From: Diadema setosum
Lineage: Eukaryota; Echinodermata; Echinoidea; Diadematoida; Diadematidae
Direction of reading: 5' to 3'
NCBI GenBank assembly: GCA_033980235.1
Contig: CM067066.1
Location: 27,999,976-28,063,975, forward strand
Length of the DNA: 64,000 bases
Below are positions 23,791 to 35,545 of the stretch, one piece after another (position 1 is the first letter of the stretch; each line of letters starts with the position of its first letter). The position numbers were made by a program, and so were the translations under genes. The notes beneath the pieces are model-generated. The model did no database searches and was not told the DNA's origin. It was given only the letters and a program-made list of their open reading frames with translations.

Positions 23791-26700
23791 CTGGTTATCC
23801 TTACAAACATAATGGCATGCAGAATTAACTTTGAGCTGATATTCTTTTGTGTGTGTGTGACGAGGACAATTTCTTTTCCTTTACTCTACCGGTAGAGCAT
23901 GTCATGTTTGAGGTCCATAACAACCAGTGAAAATATTTGCCTTGTTTTATGATGTATTAGCACTGTATTAGCGCATTTCACTGTCCCTTTTCTTCCTGCC
24001 GATGATTGTGAAAGCTTATGTTAACTTTCGTCTAGTGCCGCTATATTTAGACAATTTATATATTTCTTCCGAGTCTTTGATGCACTTTCACCTCACTCTC
24101 CTGCACGATGAATACCGCATTAGCCTTTTTTACGACGTGTTTGCAAAGTCATCAATCAAAATTACAACAACAGCTACAGTGCTAAGAAGACCAGGGTTAA
24201 TAGGTCACACCTCCTCGCTACTGTGTTGTCAAAATTATATTTGAAATAATTCTAAAAATCCATCTATCCTGTTTTACAGTGAGTACATATAGCATCAAGT
24301 ATCAGTAAGCACACACACTAAGAAATCAGGGTTCAATTTGGGGTTGAGTTTGACCCAATGCACCCTTGCGTGGACTAGGGTTGAATATTTAACTTCTATG
24401 GGTGTTATTTACTCCGAAAGGGGTTAACTTTTGAGAAAGATTAATTGTTGAACCTCCAAATAGAAGAGTTAGTCTGCTACAAAAATCTAGATCATACTGT
24501 TGCGTTCAAACATGTTAGGATTTGTAATGCAGTATCAGTAGTGATTTGTATTGTGGATGATGTTCATCTTTAAGATTGCAAATCAATCAATATAAAGATG
24601 TTTGTTGGTGTTTGATAAAATGATAGCATTTTCTGTTCGTGCCAGTTTCATAAACAGTACGTGAGCAAAGACTAACACGCCAATCCCGGAAATTAACCAA
24701 TCACATCAGAGAAGACGATCGAGGCTCCGTTTTTTTGTAAGCTCGCATCGCCACCGCATACAGCGAGCTAGCTATGTGTATACGTGTCACAAAGCAAAGC
24801 GTCGCGACAGTTCACTTCCATTCGTTCTAGAACTCCCATGCAATTGCATTGAAGCGGGGCTTTCTCGTTGCAAGACTTGCTGATTTATACAAGATTAAGG
24901 TGAGTAAATGATCACAAATCATGAATTATTTGGGTTGCGCTTCTGTGCGGCTAGATCTTTCATTTCTTCGGTAATAATTTCAATCGTTTGTCGTGCCGTT
25001 CTTTGTTACCACGTTCACGCGTGTATTAATACACTGTATGTAAAAACACATGACCTAATGCAGTAATGGGGAGTAATACGGGCCTTTTTACGGTTACTAC
25101 ACTACTGCCATTTAGGGATCGACAAGAAATAAGGCAAACCAGTTTGCATTGTTTAATCTAATGGTAGTTTAATGTATAGTGATTTGTGATACTGTTTTGT
25201 CTTCTATTGCATGTGCTTATGAGACAGTCGAGACTGACTTACTGTACAGTCTACAGAGTCAGTAAGCTAACTGTTGCGACCTGCCCGAACTCGAAGCGTT
25301 CGGGCTCCCACAATTTACAACTGTGTATGGGACTAAGACTCGATCGCGCACTGTCACTAGTCATATATCTGCATGCCCCTGTACCCTGATACAGTCTGCA
25401 TGATAAGCTGTGTGAGAGTCGCGGTCCGCGGTGACATGATACGGAGGGATACCGGTGATTGAAACACTGAATGAGAGAATGTGCATCAAACTGTACTAAG
25501 GCAGAGGAGGTACAGCTAGTAATCATCAGTGTGAAAGAAATTCCTTCTTACTTGGGTTTGGTTGTACAGTGCCGCAGTCAGTACCCAATTACAGTACACA
25601 GTGCAGACTGAGTACAAAAGTTTCCTGTACGGTATGTAGTGGCCGACTAGCTAGACTAAAAAGGTTTAGCTGTGTCAGTGTGGCAAGGATGTGAAGCTGA
25701 TGATACCGGTACTGATTATCACAAAAAAAAAACAACCAAAACAAAACACACACACACACACACAACAAAAACAAAGAAGAGATATTTCAAGTAGATCTAC
25801 ATTACATGTATACACTCTATATCTATGGACATGGTGAACAACAGTCAAATTATACTGATTTCGAGGTGAAAATACAAGTTGCCAGCAGCGTTGTAAGTCA
25901 TGTAGCAGACTAGTATTAAGTGTGGGCAATCTATATAATAGCCTATTGACATTGCCATGTGCTGTGCAGACATCATTGATCTATATATTAAACTGGTGGG
26001 TGGTGGTAAATTTGAGGTTACAATTGGTACAACAAATGTACGTTACTCAGACCCTTGTGCTTTGTATTGCATTGACGGCACTGTTACCTGCAGATTTGTT
26101 ATAGGGCCTACTGCACATGAACAGTTCAATATAAATTCAAATTTCTGTGTTGTCATTGCATGTTTCTTTCTTTTTCCCCTTTCTTTCTTTCTCCAGGTCA
26201 AAGGTGTTTGAAGCATCCTTGTCCTTACAGCAAATGAAGGATGTTGTTTGTTTCATTATGGACTATGCTGCGCTGAATTGCATCCTACTCCCTGGGAGTA
26301 TTCTCGGTATGAAACCTGATGTCAAAGCTTCTTCTCTACTTGTGACACCAAGGCAAAGGTGAGTTTTCTCTGCAGGCCAGGAAAATGCACATTTCCTCCC
26401 TTTGATATAAAAACTGTTTTCTTATGAATGTTGCAAATGCAGCATTAATTATCTGTAAGAGTTGCAAAGACGGAATGGTTAATCTTGTAAGATTAATTGC
26501 AGTACGGTATGCCATGCAGAGTCTTTGTATCACTGTTGGCGGAAGGTTTTCAAAAGGGGGGGGGACTTTCTAGTTTCATGAGCTAACAAGCAAAAAAAAA
26601 AAAAGGCCGCGAATGCAACTTCTGGTGCCACTTCCAGGTTTCAGCTTACAAGCAAAAAAAAAAAAAACACACACACCAACAAAACAAAACAAAAAAAGTA

Positions 26701-29700
26701 TTCAGCGCAAAAAAACAGATCCTTATGGTGCTCACACTTCGAGGTTTTTATCTACATGTATTTCTTTCTAGTGCCACTTACACACTTTCGGGTAAAGAAA
26801 GTTGGGGGGGGGGGGGATTGGGACCCGAAGTGGGGACACCTTATAATGTTTTCTTTTGTATGGTGCCGAAAAAGTAGGGGCCCGAGTCCCCCTGGTTCCT
26901 GTGGGCATATGTATAGCATCCAATTCTTTCTTGCACAGCTCTACATTACTGTTGTTTTTTAGTTGGATTATCAAAGATGACATACCATGTATTTGGTTTA
27001 CTTTTGTACTTAATAGATTTAACGCAGGAATCGCAACACTACAACGCCAAGGAAGAAATAAACCTTGCCAACATTTCGCAAAGTCCAGAAAGGTCTGCTG
27101 CCATATGTCGCTGCCACCTAACCTGCAACTGACCTGTAATGGATCTGCCAAAGAACAATACTGTGAGTTGATCACGAAACTGCTGTGCCTCATTTTTTTT
27201 TTTTTGCATTGTATGTTCAGATGTATTATTTATGGAACTCTTTAATGCATCAATCTTTATACATACACACAGTGCACTCATGTTCTAATAAATAATGTTA
27301 CAACAAAATTGAAATTGAGGCCATAATGTTATTGGCTCTACATTTGTTGCTCTATTTTTTACTTGTTTGGTTGTAACAAAACTTTGATAAAACGAAAGAA
27401 AACTGTAGTCCCTGAGGACCTCATTATAACAGGAGTCCAGTGTATACTGGGCCAAATACGCTGTACCGAATTGCTGATGCAGTCACTGCATCAACATTAA
27501 AGGAGGATGATCCTGGACAAGACATTTGTCCCAGTATACGACTGGACTGGTCATCTCTCTTCTCTCAATCGACAGTTGTTCCCAGTTCAAGGTTAATCTG
27601 CATTTTTGCATTGAATGTGAAAACTCTGTACATGATCAGTATGGCCTTTTTCATGGAGAGGGTTGATGGCCCCCACAAGTAATTTTGACTTCACCTGTTC
27701 TTCATTGGCATATATTTCATCCAGATGGCAGAACATTTTCAAATTTTCAGTGTAGAGTGTATGGTCTATTAAAGTTCTAGAATTACATTGTACATGTAGT
27801 ATAGCATTGTTTTGAGATTGTTACCCTACAATCAAATTTAAGCTTAAGAGGGTGTGTAGAGTGTGTTGTGCTTGTGATTTGTCAGGAAAGTGCAACCCAT
27901 AGAAATGTTCAATTTGGTGTTTTCCTTCTTCCCAGAAATTAATCTTCTCAATAAATGTATGATATATTGTACATTTTTGTATCACTATACAGAGGAGAGT
28001 GTAACACTTTTGTTGTTGTTGTTGTTTTCCCCAGGTATTCTGCATGACTGAGGCACCTTCTTCAGCTGTCTTCGTGGAATGAATCGCTACCACTTCACTC
28101 AGTTCTACAGATGCATCCATGATGAAACCTTTGTCCAGGGCAATCAACTACAGTCTGAAACAGTCTTCATAAAATCAATGTAGAATACTGGCAGGTAATA
28201 TTGTGAAGAACAGTTCATGGAATGATTTTAAAGAAATCACTGTAGATTTACAACCCTGTGGCTACTTGTATGATGATGAGTTAATACTTGTATCTGCTTT
28301 GCATTGTGTATCATCCTCTGCCTAAATGACTAAAACACTAAAAAAAATGTATTGTTTTGTATGCTGACACTTTGTACAGTACTATCATCCTCGAGGTTGT
28401 TATAGAAATTCTTGCAGCTATAATAGAGTAGTTTGGTTTTCTTGTCATTCTCGCTTATGAATATAAGCTGCATTTTGATGTTTTGGGTGGAAGATGAATT
28501 TTAGCCTTGAGCCAGCACTGAGAATTACACTGTAGTACAGTGGTATCATTCAAGCTTTCTGTATAAAGCTGGACAATTCCTGTACTTTCCTGTTTTATGC
28601 CTCTCCTATCCTGCCTATGCTATTGTACTATTATCTCTGAGTGTTCCTCTGTCTTCTATCATATCTCGTACTATATACAATGTGATTCTTGTTACAAATG
28701 CCATCCTTATATCGATGGAATAGACATATCCCCATACTTTTGGTTAATTGGATGCTGTTAGAGGAAGGAGGGAGGGGGGTCCTTTTTCCTTTTTTGCTTG
28801 TCACAATTTGCACGTGTGTGTGTATTAGTGGTGTTGATTATATATTTTATTGCAGTTTCAGCAAACTTGGTATCCTTCTTTTCCATCTGTTATGTAACAG
28901 GTGAGGATACTAACCTTTACAATTTTAGTATGTAAACATTAGCCATGTAAAGATGTGTTCACGGAAATCCTACCAATATTTGTGCACTGTGCTTTGATTA
29001 CTTGTTAATGATCCTTCTCTTTTGAAGGTCTCTAGATACTTGTATCTGCTTTGCAATGTGTATCATCCTCTGCCTAAATGACTAAAACACTAAAAAAATG
29101 TATTGTTTTGTATGCTGACACTTTGTACAGTACTATCATCCTCGAGGTTGTTATAGAAATTCTTGCAGCTAGAGTAGTTTGGTTTTCTTGTCATTCTTGC
29201 TTATGAATATAAGCTGCATTTTGATGTTTTGGGTGGAAGATGAATTTTAACCGTGAGCCAGCCCTGAGAATTACACTGTAGTACAGTGGTATCATTCAAG
29301 CTTTCTGTATAAAGCTGGACAATTCCTCTACCTTCCTGTTTTATGCCTCTCCTATCCTGCCTATGCTATTGTACTATTATCTCTGAGTGTTCCTCTCTCT
29401 TCTATCATATCTCGTACAATGTGATTCTAGTTACAAATGCCATCCCTATATCGATGGAATAGACATATCCCCATACTTTGGGTTAATTGGATGCTGTTAG
29501 AGGAAGGAGGGGGGGGGGGGGTCCTTTATCCTTTTTTGCTTGTCACAATTTGCATGTGTGTGTGTATTAGTGGTGTTGATTATTTATTTTATTGCAGTTT
29601 CAGCAAACTTGGTATCCTTCTTTTCCTTCTGTTATGTAACAGGTGAGGATACTAACCTTTACAATTATAGTATGTAAACATTAACCATGTAAAGATGTGT

Positions 29701-30809
29701 TCACGGAAATCCTGCCAATATTTGTGTACTGTGCTTTGATTACTTGTTAATGATCCTTCTCTTTTGAAGGTCTCTAGATATTAATCTTTAATTTATGAAG
29801 TATTTTCATTCATTTGCATAGACATGTAGCTGGAAAGTATTGTGGCCATTTTGTTTCCTTCTATGCATGTGGAAACTAACCATGAAGGTTTTGTAATGTA
29901 CATGTATACTTTTTATTCGACTGTTTTATTTGTTTTACCTGAATTCACTGTGTTGTAACTGCTTGCACATGCAACATCTGGAATTAACAGCTCTGCTTTC
30001 TTTAGATGACAAAAGTGTACTTTTTGCACAACGCACATGGATTGCAAATGTTTAATTTTTTTCTTCTGCTTGGGGGAGATTTTTATGTTTATTTTTTTGT
30101 CATAAAGAAATTCTTATAGGGAAATAAAATGATGTAATGATATTATAATGACAGACCTTTGATACATTTCTTTTTTCATCAGGGAATATTGTTTTCCCTT
30201 ATTTACAAAATTTGAATATACATTGTATTTTATTACTGTATGAGTATATGTTATGTACATGTATTGTATTTAACTTTTTCTATTGTACATGTATTACATT
30301 ATAGTGCAAAAACTTGATTTGACTTAATCTTTGTTTTGAATGATAAAAACCTAGCCTTTAAAATCAATGCATGTGCATTTTTGTGTGAATGCAGAAATGC
30401 ATCCATCTTGACAAATGAAAGTGACAAGTTTGTATGTACCAAATGATGAACTGTACTTAGATAATGTACGAAAATGGGGATTTTCTCTTTATTTGATTTT
30501 CCTCGTTTTTGATCATCCCAAGACTTTATTACACAAACATGAAATGTAATCATCTGTGATGCAGCGATGTTTTAATTTCTCTGTACAAAGTGTGTGCCAA
30601 ACATGAAGTATGAGCAGCATGTACAATGAATTGGTGGTGGCATTGTTAAGGAGTATGTGTTGGCATTGCTGAGTATGTGTTTGATTGAACAACTGTGAAC
30701 ACTGTGCTGTACTTTAAGCTTGAACATCTCCATTATTTCAGCAGGATATATAATATATATAATATTGTATGTAATATTGTATATTATATGTATGTCTATT
30801 TAATACATG

Positions 30810-30858
<49 letters not shown>

Positions 30859-33800
30859 GTAACCCATTAAGGAGGAAAAATAAAAACCAGGGAGCGTACA
30901 TGCACCGCAAAGGGTTCAATTTTTATATCTGAAAAGTTCAAGAATTAACCCTTTTGGGTGGAAGAATGAACCTTTTTACAACCTTGAGGTTAAACAATGT
31001 ATCCTTCAGAGGTTCAATTTTTAACCTGCCTGGGTGCAAAAAATAAACCCTGAGGTTCAGTTTTGAACTCAGAGGGTTCATTTTTATGGAATTCAAAATT
31101 GAACCCTAGACAGGGGTTCAAATTTTTAGGGAAAAGGGTTCATTTTTATGGGGTTCAAAATTGAACCCTAGACAGGGGTTCAAATTTTGAGGGAAAAGGG
31201 GTGCTGCTATTGCATCACGCCTAGAGGTTCAATTTTGAACCCTGATTTCTTAGTGTGCAACATGAAGGAATGTCTATGAGAGATGATGATGATAATACTA
31301 ATAACGTGTATGAAAATAATAAAAATGCTAATTGCAATGTTTCAAATTACGATGACATATTGTAGTAAAGTCTTCTCTCCTCCTGCTATAGTAGAAAGTG
31401 TAATTCTGATGATCTGTGTAAGGCCTTTGTGCTCCAAAGGGCTTGTCTATTGAACTTTGTTCTTGATCTTATAATACTGTTTGTGAAGAGGTGATACAAA
31501 AGCCACCATTTTGTAGTGATAACATTTTATTAGAGACCTAAAATACTCTTACAGTTATCGCCATTAACCCGTCGAAATTTGAATTATGTCAGGAAGTTAA
31601 ATTGAAATATGAATAATTCCCAAACATATCAAGCGAAATTCACTGCATCACTAAATTCCTGGCTCAAACACTAATCGGGCACCCTCCTAGAATTGTATAT
31701 TTAGTGGACTTTGTGGACGGAGACTTAATGACGTCATATCCTGAAATCCCGTTCACGTACACCTGCTTCCTTACTGACATGTGATCATTGAACAGTCGTC
31801 CGATTCTGCACTATACGCCGCAGAAAGCGCAGACGAATTAAACCCCATAAAACACTTGCATCTTACCATGGAACCTACGAGCAATATCCTATATGGGTGC
31901 GCTGTGGCATAGTGGATAAGACTCCCGACTCCCAGTCGGATGACCCGAGTTCGAATTCCGCTCAGTGCACACGTCCTTGGACAAGATGTTTTTACCCACC
32001 ATGCCCACTTCTCGAACCAGGTGTATAAATGGGTACCTTGCAACGTTATAGGGCAATAATAATGGCAGGGTCCTCTGGTAGAGCAGCGGCAACACTGAAG
32101 AGGCTACCCTGGATAAATAAGACTTATTAATATTATCATTGTTATTACGATGTGGTCCATGATCTTACAAAGCAAAGATTTCCGGAGTTTACCACTCCCC
32201 CCCCCCCCCTTCCCCTAGACTCTTGTTGGACCCCGCCAGGGAAAGACTCATCCCTCCCCCTTGTGCCGGTCCCTCACCCCCCCCCCCCCGCCCCCCGCCC
32301 CCCCCCCCCCGTGCTTAAAAATGCTCCTCACCCTTGACCTTTATGAGGCCACTGCACTGAACACCTATGGTCGATATTTTTTCATCCAAATTGTGTATTA
32401 ATCATTGTTTCTTCTTCTTTTTGTTTTCGCCTCGGAACAATTTCAAATCAAAATTTGACAAAGTATGCCGTTTCCTTCCTGTTTTTAACAATTGCCATAC
32501 TTCTAGACATCATAGCACCACTCTTCATTTACTCATCCAAAACGCGACTAGTTCTTATTTTGTTTTTCATTTCACTGGTAGAAAACAGAAGCAAATTGAC
32601 ATTAAGGACTTTTTTTAATGAGGATTGCTTTAGAACGTTTTTGCACTCTCAAGAATATATATTCGTATTTGTAATATGAGTATATCTTGTATATTAAACC
32701 AGTGCAAAATGCATCTGCAAATATGAACGACCAAACTGGACAACCACTGTACTTTTCGGTTTTTAAGTGATTAAATGAACTTTCTCTAAACCTTTGACGC
32801 TTTCGACCCAGTGCCCCCTAATCTTTTAAGGTTACAGGGTGCCATGGGGCTTTGTATTTCCTCGATTGCAGTCGAAACCCTAGTCATGTATTATTAGTTT
32901 TTATCAGCCAGCCAAAGCAAGAGACCTCGAATGCTTTGTGGAATTATCCTCCTCATCATTACGGTTTGATGGAAAAGAGAAGAAAAAAAAATCTGAAGTT
33001 ATGAAATTCTTCTGAAAGTGATGCATGTTCAAGCTTCAAAATTATGACATGACTTTCGTAACGGAGATTGGTTACATAATAAAAAAAAATCGTATAAAGG
33101 TACTATAATTATTTAAAGGTTATTTTGACTACGTGTAGTGTAGATTATATTCGGCGCATAATATGTGTAGCCAGAGTTAATAACCATCAACGCCATATTA
33201 TATTTCATTCTCAGTGTCTTCGACGGGTGAAACCTTTGGGGACAACAAGTTCTCTTGGGCGCCTATTCCATGGAGCTTGTGGAACGTCGTTGAAACCGTG
33301 TCCGCTGTGGTGGGAATAGTTGGCAACCTGCTCGTCATTGTAGTCATTCACAAGCGGCGGCACAAAAAACGCTCGACCGACCTCCTCATCAATGCTCTCG
33401 CTGTGGCGGACTTCCTCACGTCCCTGTTCATCCTGCCAGTGCCCCTGGCGAGAACGGTGCCTACAAATGGGCCGTGGGGTTGGGTGTACTGTCGGCTGAT
33501 CTTCAGCATGTATTTCATGTGGGTCTGCGTGACTGCCTCCATCTACACCCTCGTCGCCATATCCATTGAAAGATACATTGCCATCGCACATCCAATACAC
33601 TTCCATAGCATGGTGACCAAGCGGCGCGTCAACGGGGTCGTCTGCGTTGCCTGGCTCATCGGATTCTTGGTTCCAATTCCATCGAGGTTCGTCTTCATGG
33701 TCGGCGAACAGACGAATGAGTGTATTTTATCGTACTCGAACTCGACATTGGTCATCTTTATTCCCTTGTTCCTCGGCGCCACACGTGTCTTCATCCCAGT

Positions 33801-34194
33801 CGCGATCCTAGTGACAACACAGTTGGCCATTGTGAACATCCTCCACCGGCAGTCGCGGCGCTTCAAGACGATCGCGAGCACCAGCACGACGCTGCCCTCG
33901 TTCCATCACGTTGCGAAGACGCGCCTTGTAAGAATGATGCTTGTAGTCATGGGTTTTTTCGTTCTCTGCTGGAGTCCGCTCTACATATATTTCGTACTGA
34001 CCGGATTTCAGAAGATACAGTTGACTGATGTCGTCAACACACCCATCTATGAGGGTTTGACTACCCTTGGCTTTTACAACTCCTGCGTAAATCCCATTAT
34101 TTACACATTACGGAGCACGAAATTTCGCGCGGCCGTCAGAGATATGTTCAAACACGCCAGCGACGGCAAATCCGACAGCAGCGAACTCTTCTAA
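21181..34194 (+). CDS. Class A (rhodopsin-like) G-protein-coupled receptor, two coding exons
   Basis: Coding exons are 21181-21484 and 33215-34194. They sum to 1284 nt, giving 427 aa and a TAA stop; the join makes one Val codon (G + TG), so the phases fit. The start ATG has an in-frame TAG at 21169 and a good acceptor (TTGTAG, ending at 21166) just upstream. The extracellular N-terminus of about 120 residues is Ser/Thr-rich with N-glycosylation sites (NQS 73, NKS 88). The seven-helix core shows GN in TM1 (N139), LAVAD in TM2 (D167), C194 paired with C271, ERY at 220-222 in place of DRY, CWSP at 353-356 in TM6, and NPIIY at 394-398 in TM7. The C-terminal tail is short and has no evident palmitoylation cysteine. 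The TM7 sequence NSCVNPIIY is typical of peptide-type receptors. The ligand is unknown, and amine or orphan receptors remain possible. Confidence 0.9.
21485..24313 (+). other. GPCR intron, 5' part
   Basis: AT-rich intron DNA. It contains a poly-T run near 21776-21796, a (TG)n tract at 21969-22002, a MITE at 22464-22642, a (TA)n tract at 23691-23717, and a (CA)n tract at 23756-23786. No exon recognised. Confidence 0.65.
22464..22642 (+). mobile_element. MITE, GGCGGATCC-ended family, copy 1
   Basis: Starts CAGTGGCGGATCCAGGCGGG and ends CCTGGATCCGCCCCTG in inverted orientation. CATTA is duplicated on both sides (22459-22463 and 22643-22647). The interior is a poly-C/poly-T core and GC-rich arms. 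A second copy in opposite orientation lies at 49713-49871. No coding capacity; the superfamily is not certain. Confidence 0.85.
24640..24800 (+). promoter_or_regulatory. Promoter-like segment of the nested transcript
   Basis: Two CCAAT boxes (24680 and 24697) lie 17 bp apart just upstream of a locally CpG-richer stretch. That stretch leads to a strong donor, AAG|GTGAGT, at 24900. No TATA box. Inferred only. Confidence 0.35.
24780..28194 (+). ncRNA. Candidate nested spliced transcript (small ORF or lncRNA)
   Basis: Four exon-like segments have matching splice sites: about 24780-24899 (donor GTGAGT), 26197-26358 (acceptor TCTCCAG, donor GTGAGT), 27017-27162 (acceptor AATAG, donor GTGAGT) and 28035-28194 (acceptor CCCCAG, donor GTAATA). 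One frame stays open across the first three joins and stops soon after entering the fourth, giving about 130 codons without an early ATG. The first Met would be in LQQMKDVVCF. A second frame in the last segment, GTFFSCLRGMNRYHFTQF and on, is open for about 40 codons. No known domain was recognised. It sits wholly inside the GPCR intron and inside the candidate transposon, so it may be a transposon gene remnant, a captured host gene fragment or a noncoding RNA. Transcription is unproven. Confidence 0.35.
27264..27444. mobile_element. pogo/Tigger-like MITE, diverged copy
   Basis: The left end (ACAGTGCACTCATGTT, then TTACAACAAAATTGAAATTG) and right end (GTCCCTGAGGACCTCATTAT, then AACAGGAGTCCAGTGTA) match the copy at 62981-63178. 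Older and more diverged than that copy. Confidence 0.6.
28284..29777 (+). repeat. Tandem direct duplication, ~0.75-kb unit, two copies
   Basis: Copy 1 is about 28284-29035 and copy 2 about 29036-29777. They differ by few substitutions and small indels (the offset shifts from 752 to 742 bp). Both start with ATACTTGTATCTGCTTTGCA and end with TTTGAAGGTCTCTAGAT. Each copy carries an exon-like 45-nt segment between TTGCAG and GTGAGG: 28856-28900 and 29598-29642. Confidence 0.93.
30811..30853. repeat. (TA)n microsatellite
   Basis: About 20 TA units, flanked by other TA-rich sequence from 30740 on. Confidence 0.9.
30875..31257. repeat. Subterminal array of GGTTCAA/TTGAACC motifs
   Basis: GGGTTCA, GGTTCAA or their complements occur about every 20-40 bp. 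Several are paired as palindromes (GGTTCAAAATTGAACCC type). Within the array a segment around GAACCCTAGACAGGGGTTCA is itself repeated (near 31095 and 31162). Confidence 0.85.
31893..32130 (+). mobile_element. tRNA-derived SINE, copy 2
   Basis: The head GGGTGCGCTGTGGCATAGTG (A-box region) and GAGTTCGAATTCC (B-box) are followed by the same body as copy 1 (GTATAAATGGGTACCTTGCA, then GAAGAGGCTACCCTGGATAA) and an ATT/TAA-rich tail. It lies within the GPCR intron, 1.1 kb before exon 2. Confidence 0.85.
32131..33214 (+). other. GPCR intron, 3' end
   Basis: Contains clustered poly-C runs (32196-32310) and AT-rich DNA up to the acceptor TTCTCAG at 33214. No other exon seen. Confidence 0.6.
33215..34194 (+). 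CDS. GPCR coding exon 2 (seven-transmembrane core)
   Basis: Acceptor CATTCTCAG, then an open frame to TAA at 34192-34194. It encodes residues 102-427 with all seven helices. Markers are GNLLVI, LAVADF, the C194-C271 pair, ERY, CWSP and NPIIY. G+C and codon use differ sharply from the flanks. Having the complete 7TM core in one exon is common among invertebrate class A receptors. Confidence 0.95.
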
Positions 34195-35479
34195 CGAGCA
34201 GTCGTTTTTTAGCATCCAGTCATTGCCGAAATATCATCAGCTCTGTGATTTGCATCATAAGATTAGACTTAGTAATCACGACCGTTCGCTCAAAAGCGAA
34301 AGTTGTACCTATGGACACCTCTAGATAATGATTCGCAAGTGAAATTTCTCTTTTGAAGATTGACAAACTTTGACAACTATAGGAAATAGTTTGATAAGTA
34401 TCGACAAATTAATCATACACAAATTCTTAAAAATCAAATAGTGAAACTGGGAAAACAAAGCTACAAAATGCGGCACGCCATTGACATATTTAAAAATTCT
34501 GTACATGGATTTGTTTACGAACATCTACATTGCAGAAGACTGATTTCTGCGATTGAAAAACAAAAATGAAAAATATGAAAGTGATTATTTTTCAAATTCG
34601 TGGCAGTAAACAAGTGCATGGTTTGACAGCTTATGATCAATTCAACATCATTGCTAACCTATTGAAATTGTATATTTGCTTGAAATCTATTTGACGTTAA
34701 ACGATAACAGAAACTAAATTATGATTGGTAAAAAAAAAAAATCAGCACATATTGTAAGTTTGGTCGAATCAAAATGTTTGAAAAACACACACACACACAC
34801 ACAAAAGTTTCACAAGATCCGTACAGCCGTATCTGGAGGAATTTTTGTAGAGGAAGACCTATGCTACAAATGCCCTAGATTTGGCGATTCCATATTTGTT
34901 ATTTGAATTATGATATGTAAGGTAACGTGTTTTTTTTTTCACATCTCTATTATCTCTAAATATTGCATTTCTGTCGTAAGCAGCGCATATACTCTGAAAA
35001 TTTCCTAGGGAGGGTGCAACTGCGTCTGCTCTCCCTGCTATGACCGTTTATTTTTCTGCTATAACGTAACACAGTAGGGTGTCGCGAAAAAAAAAAATGT
35101 AGTCACGTGATGATGGCGTCACTTGCATAATGCGCCTCATTCGATGTGTGACAATGAAAGAAATCAAATTACAACAAAAAGAGTATAACAAACAGATTAG
35201 TGAACGTTTCAATAGTATCTGACAAGAGCAATTCATTACCCAAGTTGTGACATTTCAACGTCTAATGTGTATTTCAAAAACAATTTTATTGATCTCACTG
35301 TCACATACTGAGCCCAAAATACAAAGAGTTAACCACTTTAGACTCAGTCCAAACAATAATTACAAATGTAATGCTCTCATAAAATATGATATACTTGTAT
35401 ACTTTACCTTTCACCATGCATGCAGTCCGATTATATTTGTACTCCAAATTTCATTTTTGAATGACTACAATCCAATGTT

Positions 35480-35545
35480 ACGGTCCAAAATTGTGGAATG
35501 GTTTTAGGTTTGTATTAAAAACATACCTCGCTCTATCATAGTACT
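35480..35545 (+). mobile_element. Possible LINE reverse-transcriptase C-terminal remnant
   Basis: One frame reads YGPKLWNGFRFVLKTYLALS before a stop. This resembles the YGPKLWNSLP...LKTYL end found in many CR1/jockey-type LINE polyproteins, with an internal deletion. Very short and therefore uncertain. Confidence 0.3.

Larger units (their letters stand above)
24314..31257. mobile_element. Candidate 6.9-kb CACTA-like transposon in the GPCR intron
   Basis: The left end reads CACACTAAGAAATCAGGG followed by TTCAA. The right end is its perfect inverted copy (23 bp). The right 380 bp (30875-31257) is packed with GGTTCAA/TTGAACC words in both orientations. The left 190 bp has looser versions (GGGTTGAATATTTAAC, GGGGTTAACTTTTGA, GTTGAACCT). 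Terminal CACTA plus arrays of short subterminal repeats are hallmarks of CACTA/EnSpm-type DNA transposons. No clean target-site duplication and no recognised transposase were found. It may therefore be a degenerate or non-autonomous element, or two separate relics of one repeat family that happen to face each other. The exon-like segments and a tandem duplication inside are listed separately. Confidence 0.4.

Noticed and set aside
26856..27245. 129-codon open frame taken as a single-exon gene
   Set aside because: Its first half is intron-like and only 27017-27162 has exon borders; kept as one exon of the candidate nested transcript instead.
27445..27598. Extra exon of the nested transcript (TLYRIADAVTASTLKEDD frame)
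   Set aside because: The frame looks protein-like, but its 5' edge is the end of a pogo-like MITE and its 3' edge has only a weak GTTAAT donor; not enough to call an exon.
31771..32095. Minus-strand open frames of 68-90 codons
   Set aside because: Translations of the complementary strand of SINE copy 2.
33211..33887. Minus-strand ORFs over the GPCR exon
   Set aside because: Shadow frames of the 7TM-coding exon.
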